The notes under the pieces were generated by a model. It was not told where the DNA came from. It was given only the letters and a program-made list of their open reading frames with translations, and did not search any database. From Nitrospinota bacterium (GTDB lineage Bacteria > UBA8248), in NCBI GenBank assembly GCA_003506735.1, contig DNYS01000285.1, forward strand, positions 2,148-11,370: a stretch of 9,223 nt of DNA, in the 5' to 3' direction. A program made the position numbers and the translations under genes. Within the stretch, counting starts at the first letter, position 1. Each line of letters begins with the position of its first letter. Shown piece by piece: positions 1 to 6,614 of the stretch.

Positions 1-1425
1 GGGCCCCGGCTGCGCGCCGCCGCCGCCCGCGCCCTGAGGCTCGGCAAGCCGATCGTCCTCCTCAAGAGCGGCGCCACCGAAGAGGGCGCCCGCGCGGCGA
101 TGAGCCACACGGCGGCGCTCGCCACCTCGCACGGGGTTTTCACCGCCTTTGCCGAACAATACGGAATCCGCCTCTGCGATACCTTCATCGAGCTGGTGGG
201 GACGGTGGACTTTCTCTGCCGGGCAAAACCCCTCGGGGGAAACCGGCTGGGGATTTTGAGCTTTTCGGGGGGGGCGGGCTCCCTCACGGCCGACCACGCC
301 ATCCGTTGCGGGTTCGCCCTGCCGGAATTCGCCGAAAAAACGCGGGCGCGGCTTCGCGAAATCCTCTCCGACTACGCCCCGGTGAGCAACCCGGTGGACC
401 TGGTCTCGCTCATGGTGAGCCGGCCCGATTCGAGGCCGCTTCAGGAAGCCGGGCGGGCAGTATGCGCGGACCCGAACGTCGATTCCGTCTGCCTGATCAT
501 GGGGATTTACCACCATATCGGCACTCAAGTCACCGAGGACATGAGCGCCCTTTTCCGCGAGAGCGGCGTCCCCTTCGCCTGCACCTGGCTGACCGGGCCC
601 CGGGCGGATATCGATCGGCTGAGAAAATCCGGCGTTCCGGTGTTCGAGGATTTCGCCAACGCGGTGCGGGCGCTGGCCGCCGCGCGGGAGTTCGGCGAGG
701 CCGCCCTGAATTCCGAAAAGGCCCCGCCGCGAATCGATGCCTCCCGCCGGGAGCGGGCGCGGGAGCTGATCGAAGGTGCGGCCTGCCCCGGGGGCGGGAT
801 GCTGCCCTATGAGACCTGCCGGGCTCTTCTGGACATCTACGATATCCCCCGGCCCGAGGATGCCGTCGTGACCACCGAAGACGCCGCCGCCGGGGCCTGG
901 CGCGCCATCGGCGGCCCGGTGGCGCTGAAGGTCATCTCGGATGATGTGGTGCACAAGACCGATTCGGGCGGGGTGGCGCTCGGCCTGGATACGGAGGCGG
1001 GCGTCCGCCAGGCCGCCGGGCGGCTGCTGTCGATGGCGCTTGGCGCGCGGGTGCTCGTGCAGAAGATGGCCGAAAACGGCGTGGAACTCATCGCTGGGAT
1101 ATCGCACGATAGCGCCTTCGGCCCTTGCGTGACGGCGGGGCTCGGCGGAATATTCGTCGAGGTCCTGGAGGAGGTGGCGCGGCGGCTGCCCCCGTTCGGC
1201 CCGGACGAGGCCGGGCGGATGCTTCGAGGCCCCCGCACCGCGAGGGCGCTGGACGGCCTCCGGGGAGGCCCGGCTGCAAACGCTTCGGCGGCGGCCAAGG
1301 TATTGTCCCGTGTCTCGGAGATGGCGGCGGAGCTCGAAGGGCTCATTTCGGAGATGGACATCAACCCGCTCATCGCCTCCCCGGGAGGGGCCTGCGCGGT
1401 GGATGTCCGCATACGCAAGGCTTAA
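1..1425 (+). CDS. NDP-forming acyl-CoA synthetase (acetate--CoA ligase family), C-terminal part, 5' truncated
   Basis: The reading frame is open from base 1, so the gene starts outside the window; 474 residues remain of a family that is usually about 700. These cytoplasmic enzymes join an organic acid to CoA using ATP (or run in reverse) through a phosphohistidine. Visible order: the end of the CoA-binding/ligase part with KPIVLLKSG followed by SHTAALA (residues 35-41, which I take to hold the conserved phosphorylated His), a flavodoxin-like ligase domain to about residue 230, then an ATP-grasp domain from about 267 to the end. That last domain carries HKTDSGGV (318-325) and DINPL (453-457). 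The methionine at base 100 is internal, because family sequence continues upstream of it. The gene lies 38 bases before two MaoC-type genes and an SDR on the same strand, which suggests it activates the acid degraded by that operon. The substrate cannot be read from sequence. Confidence 0.93.
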   Translation, partial: GPRLRAAAARALRLGKPIVLLKSGATEEGARAAMSHTAALATSHGVFTAFAEQYGIRLCDTFIELVGTVDFLCRAKPLGGNRLGILSFSGGAGSLTADHAIRCGFALPEFAEKTRARLREILSDYAPVSNPVDLVSLMVSRPDSRPLQEAGRAVCADPNVDSVCLIMGIYHHIGTQVTEDMSALFRESGVPFACTWLTGPRADIDRLRKSGVPVFEDFANAVRALAAAREFGEAALNSEKAPPRIDASRRERARELIEGAACPGGGMLPYETCRALLDIYDIPRPEDAVVTTEDAAAGAWRAIGGPVALKVISDDVVHKTDSGGVALGLDTEAGVRQAAGRLLSMALGARVLVQKMAENGVELIAGISHDSAFGPCVTAGLGGIFVEVLEEVARRLPPFGPDEAGRMLRGPRTARALDGLRGGPAANASAAAKVLSRVSEMAAELEGLISEMDINPLIASPGGACAVDVRIRKA

Positions 1426-1463
1426 AATCGCCGGGCTGTCTCCGGCGGAAAGGATTGGCCCCC

Positions 1464-1898
1464 ATGACGAGCCGCATCACCCCCGAGGTCCAAGCCCTCG
1501 TCGGCAAAAAACACGGGCCTTTCCGCGTCGATGTCGAGGCCGGCGCCATCCGGAAATTCGCCGACGCCATCGGAGACCCGAACCCCGCCTACCGGGGCCC
1601 CCATGCGGTCGCGCCGCCCACCTTTCCCACCACCTTCCGCCCGGAGGGTCCGTATCCCGAAATGCCCGAGGATTTTGGCGACGTCGGTCTTCACGCGTCC
1701 CAGGCTTACGAGTTCGAGCGGCCCATTCGCGCGGGCGATTCGATTGACGTCTCGATAACGATCACCGGCATCTACGAAAAAAGCGGGCGGAGCGGCGATC
1801 TCGTCTTCATCGAGCGCGAGATCGATTATATCGACGCGGCGGGCGGCGGGCGGATCGGGATCGGAAAATGGGTCTCCCTCCGCCGGTTCAACAAGTGA
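1464..1898 (+). CDS. MaoC-like / FAS1-type dehydratase N-terminal-half protein
   Basis: A 144-residue single hot-dog protein. It resembles the N-terminal half of double-hot-dog hydratases (the MaoC N-terminal dehydratase family). The segment FADAIGDPNPAY (residues 32-43) matches the family's hot-dog helix region, but the catalytic His of the NPIH motif is replaced (NPAY), as is usual for the non-catalytic half. The start ATG is preceded by GGAAAGGA (1446-1453) with a 10-base spacer. The next gene follows after 10 bases and encodes the catalytic half, so the two products probably form a heterodimer that hydrates 2-enoyl-CoA or dehydrates 3-hydroxyacyl-CoA, much as the HadA/HadB-type pairs do. 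What is seen is the motif and pairing; the heterodimer and the substrate are inference. Confidence 0.85.
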   Translation: MTSRITPEVQALVGKKHGPFRVDVEAGAIRKFADAIGDPNPAYRGPHAVAPPTFPTTFRPEGPYPEMPEDFGDVGLHASQAYEFERPIRAGDSIDVSITITGIYEKSGRSGDLVFIEREIDYIDAAGGGRIGIGKWVSLRRFNK

Positions 1899-1908
1899 GG
1901 GCTCTTGA

Positions 1909-2325
1909 ATGGAGGACCCGGGGATGAAATACCAGGCCGGGGACAAGCTGCCCGAAATCGTCAAGGACCCCGTGACCAAGGTCCAGCTCGTCATGTACGC
2001 GGGCGCGAGCGGGGATTTTAACCCCATCCACACTGACGAGGAGGCCGCCCGCGGGCGCGGGCTCCCGGGCGTCATCGCCCACGGCATGCTCTCGATGGCC
2101 TTCCTCGGCCAGCTCGCCGAATCCGCCTTCGGGGCCGGCAGCGTACGAAAGCTGGAGGTGAACTTCCGGGGCATGGTCAACGCGGGCGATGCCATCACCC
2201 TCCGGGGAGAGGTCAGCGAGATCCGGGAGGATGGCGGCCGCCCCCTCGCAGTTTGCGAGATCGAGGCCGTGAACCCGGCCGGGAATATCGTGACGAAAGG
2301 AACCGCCGAGACCTGGATGAATTGA
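1909..2325 (+). CDS. MaoC-like (R)-specific enoyl-CoA hydratase, catalytic half
   Basis: A 138-residue protein (133 if it starts at 1924) of the MaoC/hydratase 2 family. The hydratase 2 signature is clear: YAGASGDFNPIHTD at residues 30-43, with Asp36 and His41 five residues apart as in PhaJ-type enzymes, then GLPGVIAHGML. These residues add water to a trans-2-enoyl-CoA to give the (R)-3-hydroxyacyl-CoA. Two starts are possible: ATG 1909, behind GAGGG at 1897-1901, and ATG 1924, behind GGAGG at 1911-1915 with 8 bases of spacing. Homologues of this type usually begin close to the YQAGD segment, so 1924 is at least as likely; the outer start is given. It lies 10 bases after the non-catalytic partner gene and upstream of an SDR dehydrogenase that could oxidise its product. 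Confidence 0.9.
   Translation: MEDPGMKYQAGDKLPEIVKDPVTKVQLVMYAGASGDFNPIHTDEEAARGRGLPGVIAHGMLSMAFLGQLAESAFGAGSVRKLEVNFRGMVNAGDAITLRGEVSEIREDGGRPLAVCEIEAVNPAGNIVTKGTAETWMN
1911..1915 (+). promoter_or_regulatory. Shine-Dalgarno GGAGG supporting the internal start at 1924
   Basis: GGAGG sits 8 bases before ATG 1924 and inside the first codons of the longer reading from ATG 1909. This is an ideal ribosome-binding geometry for the shorter 133-residue MaoC protein. The longer start also has a fair site (GAGGG, 1897-1901, 7-base spacer), so the sequence does not settle the choice. Confidence 0.5.
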
Positions 2326-2401
2326 GCGCCGGGACGGATTCACCGGCAAATCGTTTTTCGGCACCGAGCCAACATTTCGATTTCAAAAGGGGAGAATTTT
2401 C

Positions 2402-3145
2402 ATGCGTCTTGAGGGAAAAACGGCGGTGGTGACCGGCGCCGCGCAGGGAATCGGGCGGGCGGTGGTCCAGGCGTTCGCGAGAGAGGGCGCCCGCGTGGTG
2501 GCGGTGGATCTCAACGAGGAGGGCGGCGAGGAGACGGCCAAGCTCACCCGCGAGGGGGGCGGAGAGGCCGTGTTTCACCGCGCGGACGTGAGCCGAATCG
2601 CCGAGATCGAGGCGGCGCTGGATCGGTGCGAGGCCGAATTCGGCCTGGTCGATATCATGGTGAACAACGCGGGCATCGTCCGCGCGGCCATGCTCCACAA
2701 GATGAGCGAGGATCAGTTCGACGCCGTCATCGCCGTCCACCTCAAGGGCTCCTGGGCGGGCATCCAGGCGGCGGCCAAGCGGATGATCCCCCGGAAATCG
2801 GGCCGCATCATCAACGTCACCTCGGGGGCGGGGCTGCGCGGAACCATCGGCCAGATCAACTATTCCTCAGCGAAGATGGGCATCGTCGGCGCGACCAAGA
2901 GCGCCTCGCGCGAGCTGGGCCGCTACGGCATCACCGTGAACGCCATATCGCCCGCCGCCATCACCCCGATGACCGAGACCATCCGGACCGACGAGCGGTT
3001 CCAGGCGAAATACCTCGAGCGCATCCCGCTCGGCCGCTGGGGCACCGCCGAGGAGATGACCGGCGGGTTCGTGTTCCTGGCATCGGACGAGGCCAGCTAC
3101 GTGACCGGAATCGTCCTCCGGATCGACGGAGGAATGTCCACCTGA
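2402..3145 (+). CDS. SDR-family oxidoreductase, FabG-like / 3-hydroxyacyl-CoA dehydrogenase type
   Basis: A 247-residue classical short-chain dehydrogenase of normal length. The cofactor motif TGAAQGIG is at residues 11-18, Asp36 ends the second beta strand (usually a sign of NAD(H) rather than NADP(H)), NNAG is at 88-91, and the catalytic residues are Ser141, Tyr154 and Lys158 (YSSAK). The C-terminus ends in the usual VTGIVLRIDGG block. The helix-4 position that is commonly Asn reads VHLKG (His113), a variant also seen in the dehydrogenase part of peroxisomal multifunctional enzyme 2. The start follows AAAAGGGGAG (2385-2394) with 7 bases of spacing. The gene lies 76 bases after the MaoC pair, so oxidation of an (R)-3-hydroxyacyl-CoA to the 3-ketoacyl-CoA is the most natural role. 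A biosynthetic FabG or an unrelated alcohol substrate cannot be excluded. Confidence 0.92.
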   Translation: MRLEGKTAVVTGAAQGIGRAVVQAFAREGARVVAVDLNEEGGEETAKLTREGGGEAVFHRADVSRIAEIEAALDRCEAEFGLVDIMVNNAGIVRAAMLHKMSEDQFDAVIAVHLKGSWAGIQAAAKRMIPRKSGRIINVTSGAGLRGTIGQINYSSAKMGIVGATKSASRELGRYGITVNAISPAAITPMTETIRTDERFQAKYLERIPLGRWGTAEEMTGGFVFLASDEASYVTGIVLRIDGGMST

Positions 3146-3168
3146 GAACCGGCGGTGCCCCCCCAAAT

Positions 3169-4233
3169 TTACGAAAACGGCCCTTTCGGCGGAATCAGGC
3201 TGACCTTATTTCCCCTCACCTGGAGCCCTGTGCCGAAGGGCTCTGAAAGCTCCCGCAAGAAACGGACGATCTCCTTGCCCGCGCCGGCGCGGGGCGAGAG
3301 GATCGCCGGGGCGCTTCCGATGCCGCAGCGGCAAGGGATGATGTAGGGATCGCTCAAGCCCGCTTTCGAGAGCGTTCCGCCGAAAAGAAACGTCTGGTGC
3401 GTCGCCGCCGTGAAAAACGGCTCGACGATATCGAAGATCAGATTTCCGGTGCAGTGGACGATGGGACAGCCTTTATAAAATGCGACCCCCTGCAGGACAT
3501 GCTGGTGGCCGCCGAAGACCCCGCAGGCGCCCGCGTCGATGGCCGCGCGCCCGATCTCGGTCTGGTAGTCGTGGACGTCGTGGGACATGCTCGCCCCCCA
3601 GTGGTTGTAGACGAGAACGGCGTCCGTCTTTTTCTTGAGGGCGCGGATCTCCCGCTTCATCCGGGCCAGATCGCCGGAATCGGTTTTGGTGATGACCAGC
3701 GCTTCGGAGCCGGGATATTCAACCAAGTTCCGCCTCGGGGTATAGGCGGTCGATACCCGCATCGGGTTCACCCCCGGCTCATCGATACCCGCGGCGGCCC
3801 CCTGCGGCAGCGTCGTGGAATAGGCCAGAAGCCCGATCCGAAGGCCGTTTCGGTCCAGAACGACGGGCTTTTTCACCTCCCGGAGGTTTTTCCCCGCCCC
3901 CACATAGGGGATCGCCTTCGCCTCGAGCAGGGCCATGGTGTCGAAAAATGATTCCACCCCGAAATCGAACATGTGGTTGTTGGCGACCACCAGCGCGTCG
4001 AAACCGGCCTCGATAAATCCCTCGATCAGCTCCGGCTTCCCCCGATGATGGGTGGGTTTCCCCTTCATGAGGCTCCCGCTCCGGGCAAGGGTATGCTCGA
4101 GGTTGAGGAAGGCGTAGTCCGCCCTCCGGAACAGAGGGGCGGTTTTACCGAACAGATTCCGGCCAGTTTTCCGATCCGGGGCGACGTCGCCCCCGGTGAG
4201 GAAGGTGCATGACTTGAACGGTCCGCGCGCCAT
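3169..4233 (-). CDS. CapA family protein (metallophosphatase fold)
   Basis: A 354-residue protein of the CapA/PGA_cap family, named after capsule poly-gamma-glutamate synthesis; most members have no proven reaction. The metal-site motifs occur in order: GGDVAPDR (residues 14-21), NLEHT (44-48), ANNHMFDFG (84-92), YNHWG (209-213) and GGHQHVLQG (241-249), followed by HCTGNLIFD. Two details are unusual. The Glu that commonly follows HWG is absent (HWGAS), and the common GHHPHV motif reads GGHQHV. No signal peptide or membrane segment is seen, so it is probably cytoplasmic, unlike capsule-linked CapA proteins. The start ATG (4231-4233) lies 2 bases after the stop of the PPC-domain gene and has only a weak ribosome site, so translation is likely coupled to that gene. 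It may be a phosphoesterase or peptide-bond-forming/cleaving enzyme; the substrate is unknown. Confidence 0.9.
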   Translation of the reverse strand: MARGPFKSCTFLTGGDVAPDRKTGRNLFGKTAPLFRRADYAFLNLEHTLARSGSLMKGKPTHHRGKPELIEGFIEAGFDALVVANNHMFDFGVESFFDTMALLEAKAIPYVGAGKNLREVKKPVVLDRNGLRIGLLAYSTTLPQGAAAGIDEPGVNPMRVSTAYTPRRNLVEYPGSEALVITKTDSGDLARMKREIRALKKKTDAVLVYNHWGASMSHDVHDYQTEIGRAAIDAGACGVFGGHQHVLQGVAFYKGCPIVHCTGNLIFDIVEPFFTAATHQTFLFGGTLSKAGLSDPYIIPCRCGIGSAPAILSPRAGAGKEIVRFLRELSEPFGTGLQVRGNKVSLIPPKGPFS

Positions 4234-4235
4234 CC

Positions 4236-4655
4236 TTACACCAGCTCGTAGATGTCCATGAACATCCCTTTGACATCGCCGCCCGAGAGATGCCCGACGA
4301 GCACGTCCTCGGTCTTGCCCGGCCCGCCGCTGATCGCCATGTGGAGATGCACATAGGGCTGGGGCTCGTCCCAGGTCACGTCTCCCAGCGCCAGGGGCGG
4401 CTGGTCGGGCCAGGAGATGTTGCCCAGCGCGACGAGCTCTCGCCAATCCTCGAAGTGGCGGCTGTCCACGTTAAAACCTTCCATGTCCTTGAACCCGGTG
4501 AGCATGTCGGTCTTTTGGAGCGCCCCGAACAGGAAAACCGACGCCGAGCGGATGTTCTCGTCCTTGACGAATTGATTGATCACGCCGTAGAAATCGTCCC
4601 CCGTTTCCAGACTCACCTGAAATATCCGGCCCAGTTTTTTCTCCACAACCTTCAT
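4236..4655 (-). CDS. PPC/DUF296 domain protein
   Basis: A 139-residue protein made almost entirely of one PPC (DUF296) domain. Visible features: the opening GRIFQVSLETGDDFYGVI (residues 9-26), the FGALQKTDM strand (43-51), and the presumed metal-binding histidines His103, His105 (HLHMAIS) and His122 (VGHLSGGDV). A proline-rich segment around 81-100 lies before the HLH strand. In bacteria this small domain usually stands alone as a trimer of unknown function, while in plants it is fused to AT-hook DNA-binding motifs; no AT-hook is present here. The start follows GAGGAGA (complement of 4661-4667) with 5 bases of spacing. It lies 45 bases after the MBL-fold gene and 2 bases before capA-like translation starts, so the three are probably one transcript. 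A DNA-binding role is not supported by anything visible. Confidence 0.85.
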   Translation of the reverse strand: MKVVEKKLGRIFQVSLETGDDFYGVINQFVKDENIRSASVFLFGALQKTDMLTGFKDMEGFNVDSRHFEDWRELVALGNISWPDQPPLALGDVTWDEPQPYVHLHMAISGGPGKTEDVLVGHLSGGDVKGMFMDIYELV

Positions 4656-4700
4656 CCGAATCTCCTCGTTCGCCCATCGATAGAAAACACGAGGCCCCGG

Positions 4701-5567
4701 TCAAGAATCCAGGGACCGTCTCGCTTCGTCGTACACCCGCTCGAGCCCGCTCCGGAAGGTGTCCTTTCGCTGCTGAATCCAGTAGTCCCCCCGCGTCGTG
4801 TCGGTCCAGAAAAACCGCTCGAACGAGGGATCGGCGGCGGCCTCCCCGCGGCTCCGGCCCGCTCGGGCCATCTCCTTCATCATCCCCAACACCTCCGCGA
4901 GGTATTCCCTGAGCCCGCGCACCTCGTCCATCCCGCAGATCGCCCCGTGCCCGGGAACCACGCGGTCGGGGGACAGGCCCTCGATGAAGGTGAGCGCCTC
5001 GATCCACTCCTTGAGGTTCGCATCCCTGAGCCCGGGGCAGGGTTCGTTGATAACGATATCGCTCGCGAAGATCACCCCTTCCTCGGGGATGAAGACCGAC
5101 GAGGTGGCGGGCGAATGGCCTCCCATCCGCCGGACCTCGAAGGTAAGGGGTTCGAGGTGGAGGATCATCGAATCCTCGAAGCAAACCTGGGGCGGCGGAA
5201 CGGCCGCCTCGGCGATTTGCCTCGCCTCCTCCGAAAAGCCCCGGTCCTCGAGTGTCTTGACGAAGATCTCCTTCGAAAACGTGTTGTCTCCCTTGGAGAT
5301 ATCCTCGAAAACGTACTGGGGTGCGATAAACGTCACCTCGTCCTCGATGAACGAGGAGCCCGTCGTATGGTCGCCGTGGTAGTCGGTCGCGATGAGATAC
5401 CGGATTCCCAGCGGGCTGAGCCCCCGAACCTCTCCCTGCCAGTGAAGGGAGTCTGTAGGCCGTACCGGGCAATCGATCAGGACAACACCCGCCTCCGTGA
5501 CCGCCGCACCCACGTTCGCCCAGTCGTAGGCTGTCTCCGCGTACAGGCGCCCGCTCAGTTTTTCCAT
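4701..5567 (-). CDS. MBL-fold metallo-hydrolase with altered first metal ligand
   Basis: A 288-residue metallo-beta-lactamase-fold protein of normal length. The metal motif HxHxDH reads D62-Y-H64-G-D66-H67, so the first His is replaced by Asp. The remaining ligands are in place: His151 (GGHSPATSS), Asp170 (FASDIV) and His207 (PGHG). This points to a two-metal hydrolase acting on a thioester, lactone, phosphoester or similar bond; the substrate cannot be predicted. I chose ATG 5567 because the strong site GGGGAGG (complement of 5579-5585) lies 11 bases before it. The alternative GTG at 5576 would leave only 2 bases and adds just three residues. No signal peptide is seen. The gene is followed after 45 bases by the PPC gene and preceded, after about 240 bases, by the NIPSNAP-family gene. 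Confidence 0.9.
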   Translation of the reverse strand: MEKLSGRLYAETAYDWANVGAAVTEAGVVLIDCPVRPTDSLHWQGEVRGLSPLGIRYLIATDYHGDHTTGSSFIEDEVTFIAPQYVFEDISKGDNTFSKEIFVKTLEDRGFSEEARQIAEAAVPPPQVCFEDSMILHLEPLTFEVRRMGGHSPATSSVFIPEEGVIFASDIVINEPCPGLRDANLKEWIEALTFIEGLSPDRVVPGHGAICGMDEVRGLREYLAEVLGMMKEMARAGRSRGEAAADPSFERFFWTDTTRGDYWIQQRKDTFRSGLERVYDEARRSLDS

Positions 5568-5578
5568 GCCGCCCACTT

Positions 5579-5585
5579 CCTCCCC
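5579..5585 (-). promoter_or_regulatory. Shine-Dalgarno site fixing the MBL-fold gene start
   Basis: On the minus strand this reads GGGGAGG. It is 11 bases from ATG 5567 and only 2 bases from GTG 5576, so it favours the ATG. It lies immediately downstream, in transcript sense, of the 13-bp tandem repeat. Confidence 0.65.
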
Positions 5586-5592
5586 TTTTTTC

Positions 5593-5644
5593 GATTCGAA
5601 ACTCAGATTCGAAACTCAAAATCGAAACCCCGATTCGCAACGCC
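5593..5644. repeat. 13-bp imperfect tandem repeat, four units
   Basis: Units start at 5593, 5606, 5619 and 5632. The first two are identical (GATTCGAAACTCA), the third reads AAATCGAAACCCC and the fourth GATTCGCAACGCC. The first two units carry the palindromic core TTCGAA. The array lies in the gap between two minus-strand genes, about 25 bases upstream of the MBL-fold start and next to its ribosome site. It could be an operator, a leader element or simple replication slippage. The rest of the gap (5645-5806) has a small inverted repeat (GCGGA 5648-5652 with TCCGC 5656-5660) and no gene that I can support. Confidence 0.75.
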
Positions 5645-5806
5645 GCTGCGGACGCTCCGCTTCTGGTGCGAGAGGCAACCGGTTCACGCTTTCGTTTCTA
5701 TGTGGTTTCGTGCCATCCAGTATGCCGCATACCGGGGCGGCGGCGCATCCCGGCCGGGGCGGATCCTCCGGCGGGGATCGCCCGAAAATTTTCAGGCGCA
5801 CACTTC

Positions 5807-6436
5807 TCAGTGCATGGGAGAGTATTCCACCGGAACCCAGATCTCGGATTTGCGCGCCTTCAAAAAGGGGTTGGAGCAATCCCGCCAGCCGGCGAGCCGA
5901 TTGGCGGCCTCGTCCACCTCGGCCCAGTGGTTCAGGTCGCGGTAGGGCCAGATGTGCAAAAACTCGTTCAGGATGCCCGAGGCGAACTCGTTCGCCGGAT
6001 TCGCGAAGGCGGCGGCGAGGGGAGAGAGTTCCTCCCTGGCGGGAAGATGCGTGTCCCAGGCAGCGCTGATTTTTCCCATGGTCCCGGTGTGGATCGTGTC
6101 GCTCCGGACCTCATAGACGCTCCCCATGGCGCCGGTGCGGGGGGAGGCGCGAAAAGGCGCGGCCGTCATCAGCCGGGTCTGCTGATAAAGGATTTTCTCG
6201 GCCTTGAGGGGCGGCCACCAGGCCTGGGATTGCGCCTCGGCCCGGACGCGCTCGCGGTGGGCCGCGTTTTCGTACTCCCAAATATGAAAAATGCGGTCGA
6301 GATCGCCGATGGCGGAACGGAAAAAACAGATCAAGCGGGAAAGCTTTGTGCGCTCCTCGATGATGCTCCCGAAATCCTCCACCGCCTCATCGAGGCTTCC
6401 TATCGTAAACGTGTAGGCCCGCACCTCGTAGAGCAT
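5807..6436 (-). CDS. NIPSNAP family protein, two tandem domains
   Basis: A 209-residue protein with two NIPSNAP-type (dimeric alpha-beta barrel) domains. The first starts MLYEVRAYTFTIGSLDEA (residues 1-18) and contains FHIWEYENAAHRERV. The second starts around residue 106 with VYEVRSDTIHTGTMG and contains a parallel LHIWPYRDLNHWAEVDEA. The repeat of YEVR near each domain start and of HIW-Y near each middle shows the internal duplication. NIPSNAP proteins are widespread and mostly uncharacterised; ligand binding or a small-molecule enzymatic role is inferred from the fold. The ATG at 6434-6436 follows GGGAGGAG (complement of 6447-6454) by 10 bases. Longer readings upstream lack family similarity. 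It is the first gene of the leftward group, though the roughly 240-base gap after it leaves co-transcription with the MBL gene uncertain. Confidence 0.87.
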   Translation of the reverse strand: MLYEVRAYTFTIGSLDEAVEDFGSIIEERTKLSRLICFFRSAIGDLDRIFHIWEYENAAHRERVRAEAQSQAWWPPLKAEKILYQQTRLMTAAPFRASPRTGAMGSVYEVRSDTIHTGTMGKISAAWDTHLPAREELSPLAAAFANPANEFASGILNEFLHIWPYRDLNHWAEVDEAANRLAGWRDCSNPFLKARKSEIWVPVEYSPMH

Positions 6437-6614
6437 GGCTATATTTCTCCTCCCGCGGGCCGGCCTCCCCGCCGGTATGGCCCGGCAGGCGGGCCGTCCG
6501 CCAATGCGTGGTGTATGATGGCTGCGAGCACACACGTTCGCACAACCGTGCCGGGCGGACAATCCCGCCGGGCCCATGCCCATACCGAAACCGGATTGAT
6601 TACGGGGAGACTGC
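6437..6614. promoter_or_regulatory. Divergent intergenic region between NIPSNAP and MDMPI-like genes
   Basis: This stretch of 178 bases separates two divergent genes and must hold promoters for both directions, but I see no convincing -35/-10 pair. A TATGAT hexamer at 6514-6519 on the plus strand lacks a matching -35. The left part (6457-6495) has several short GC-rich arms that could pair in competing ways (GGGCC 6457-6461, GGCCC 6479-6483, GGGCC 6491-6495). GGCGG at 6554-6558 can pair with CCGCC at 6565-6569. The assignment rests on gene orientation. Confidence 0.5.

Noticed and set aside
3146..3168. Shared terminator between the convergent SDR and CapA-like genes
   Set aside because: The 23 bases contain a C-run but no hairpin followed by T residues on either strand.
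4234..4446. N-terminal extension of the CapA-like gene by about 71 residues
   Set aside because: The extra sequence is the out-of-frame image of the PPC gene; CapA similarity begins just after ATG 4233.
5593..5644. CRISPR array
   Set aside because: Units are 13 bp with no spacers between them, so this is a simple tandem repeat.
4290..5945. A 551-codon plus-strand open frame opposite the PPC and MBL-fold genes
   Set aside because: It has no recognisable motif, is rich in Arg, Pro, His and Gly, and lies opposite two genes with clear family motifs. Long antisense frames are expected in GC-rich coding DNA.
6514..6519. TATGAT as a -10 box for the MDMPI-like gene
   Set aside because: The sequence 17 bases upstream is GC-rich with no -35 match, so it is not reported as a promoter.
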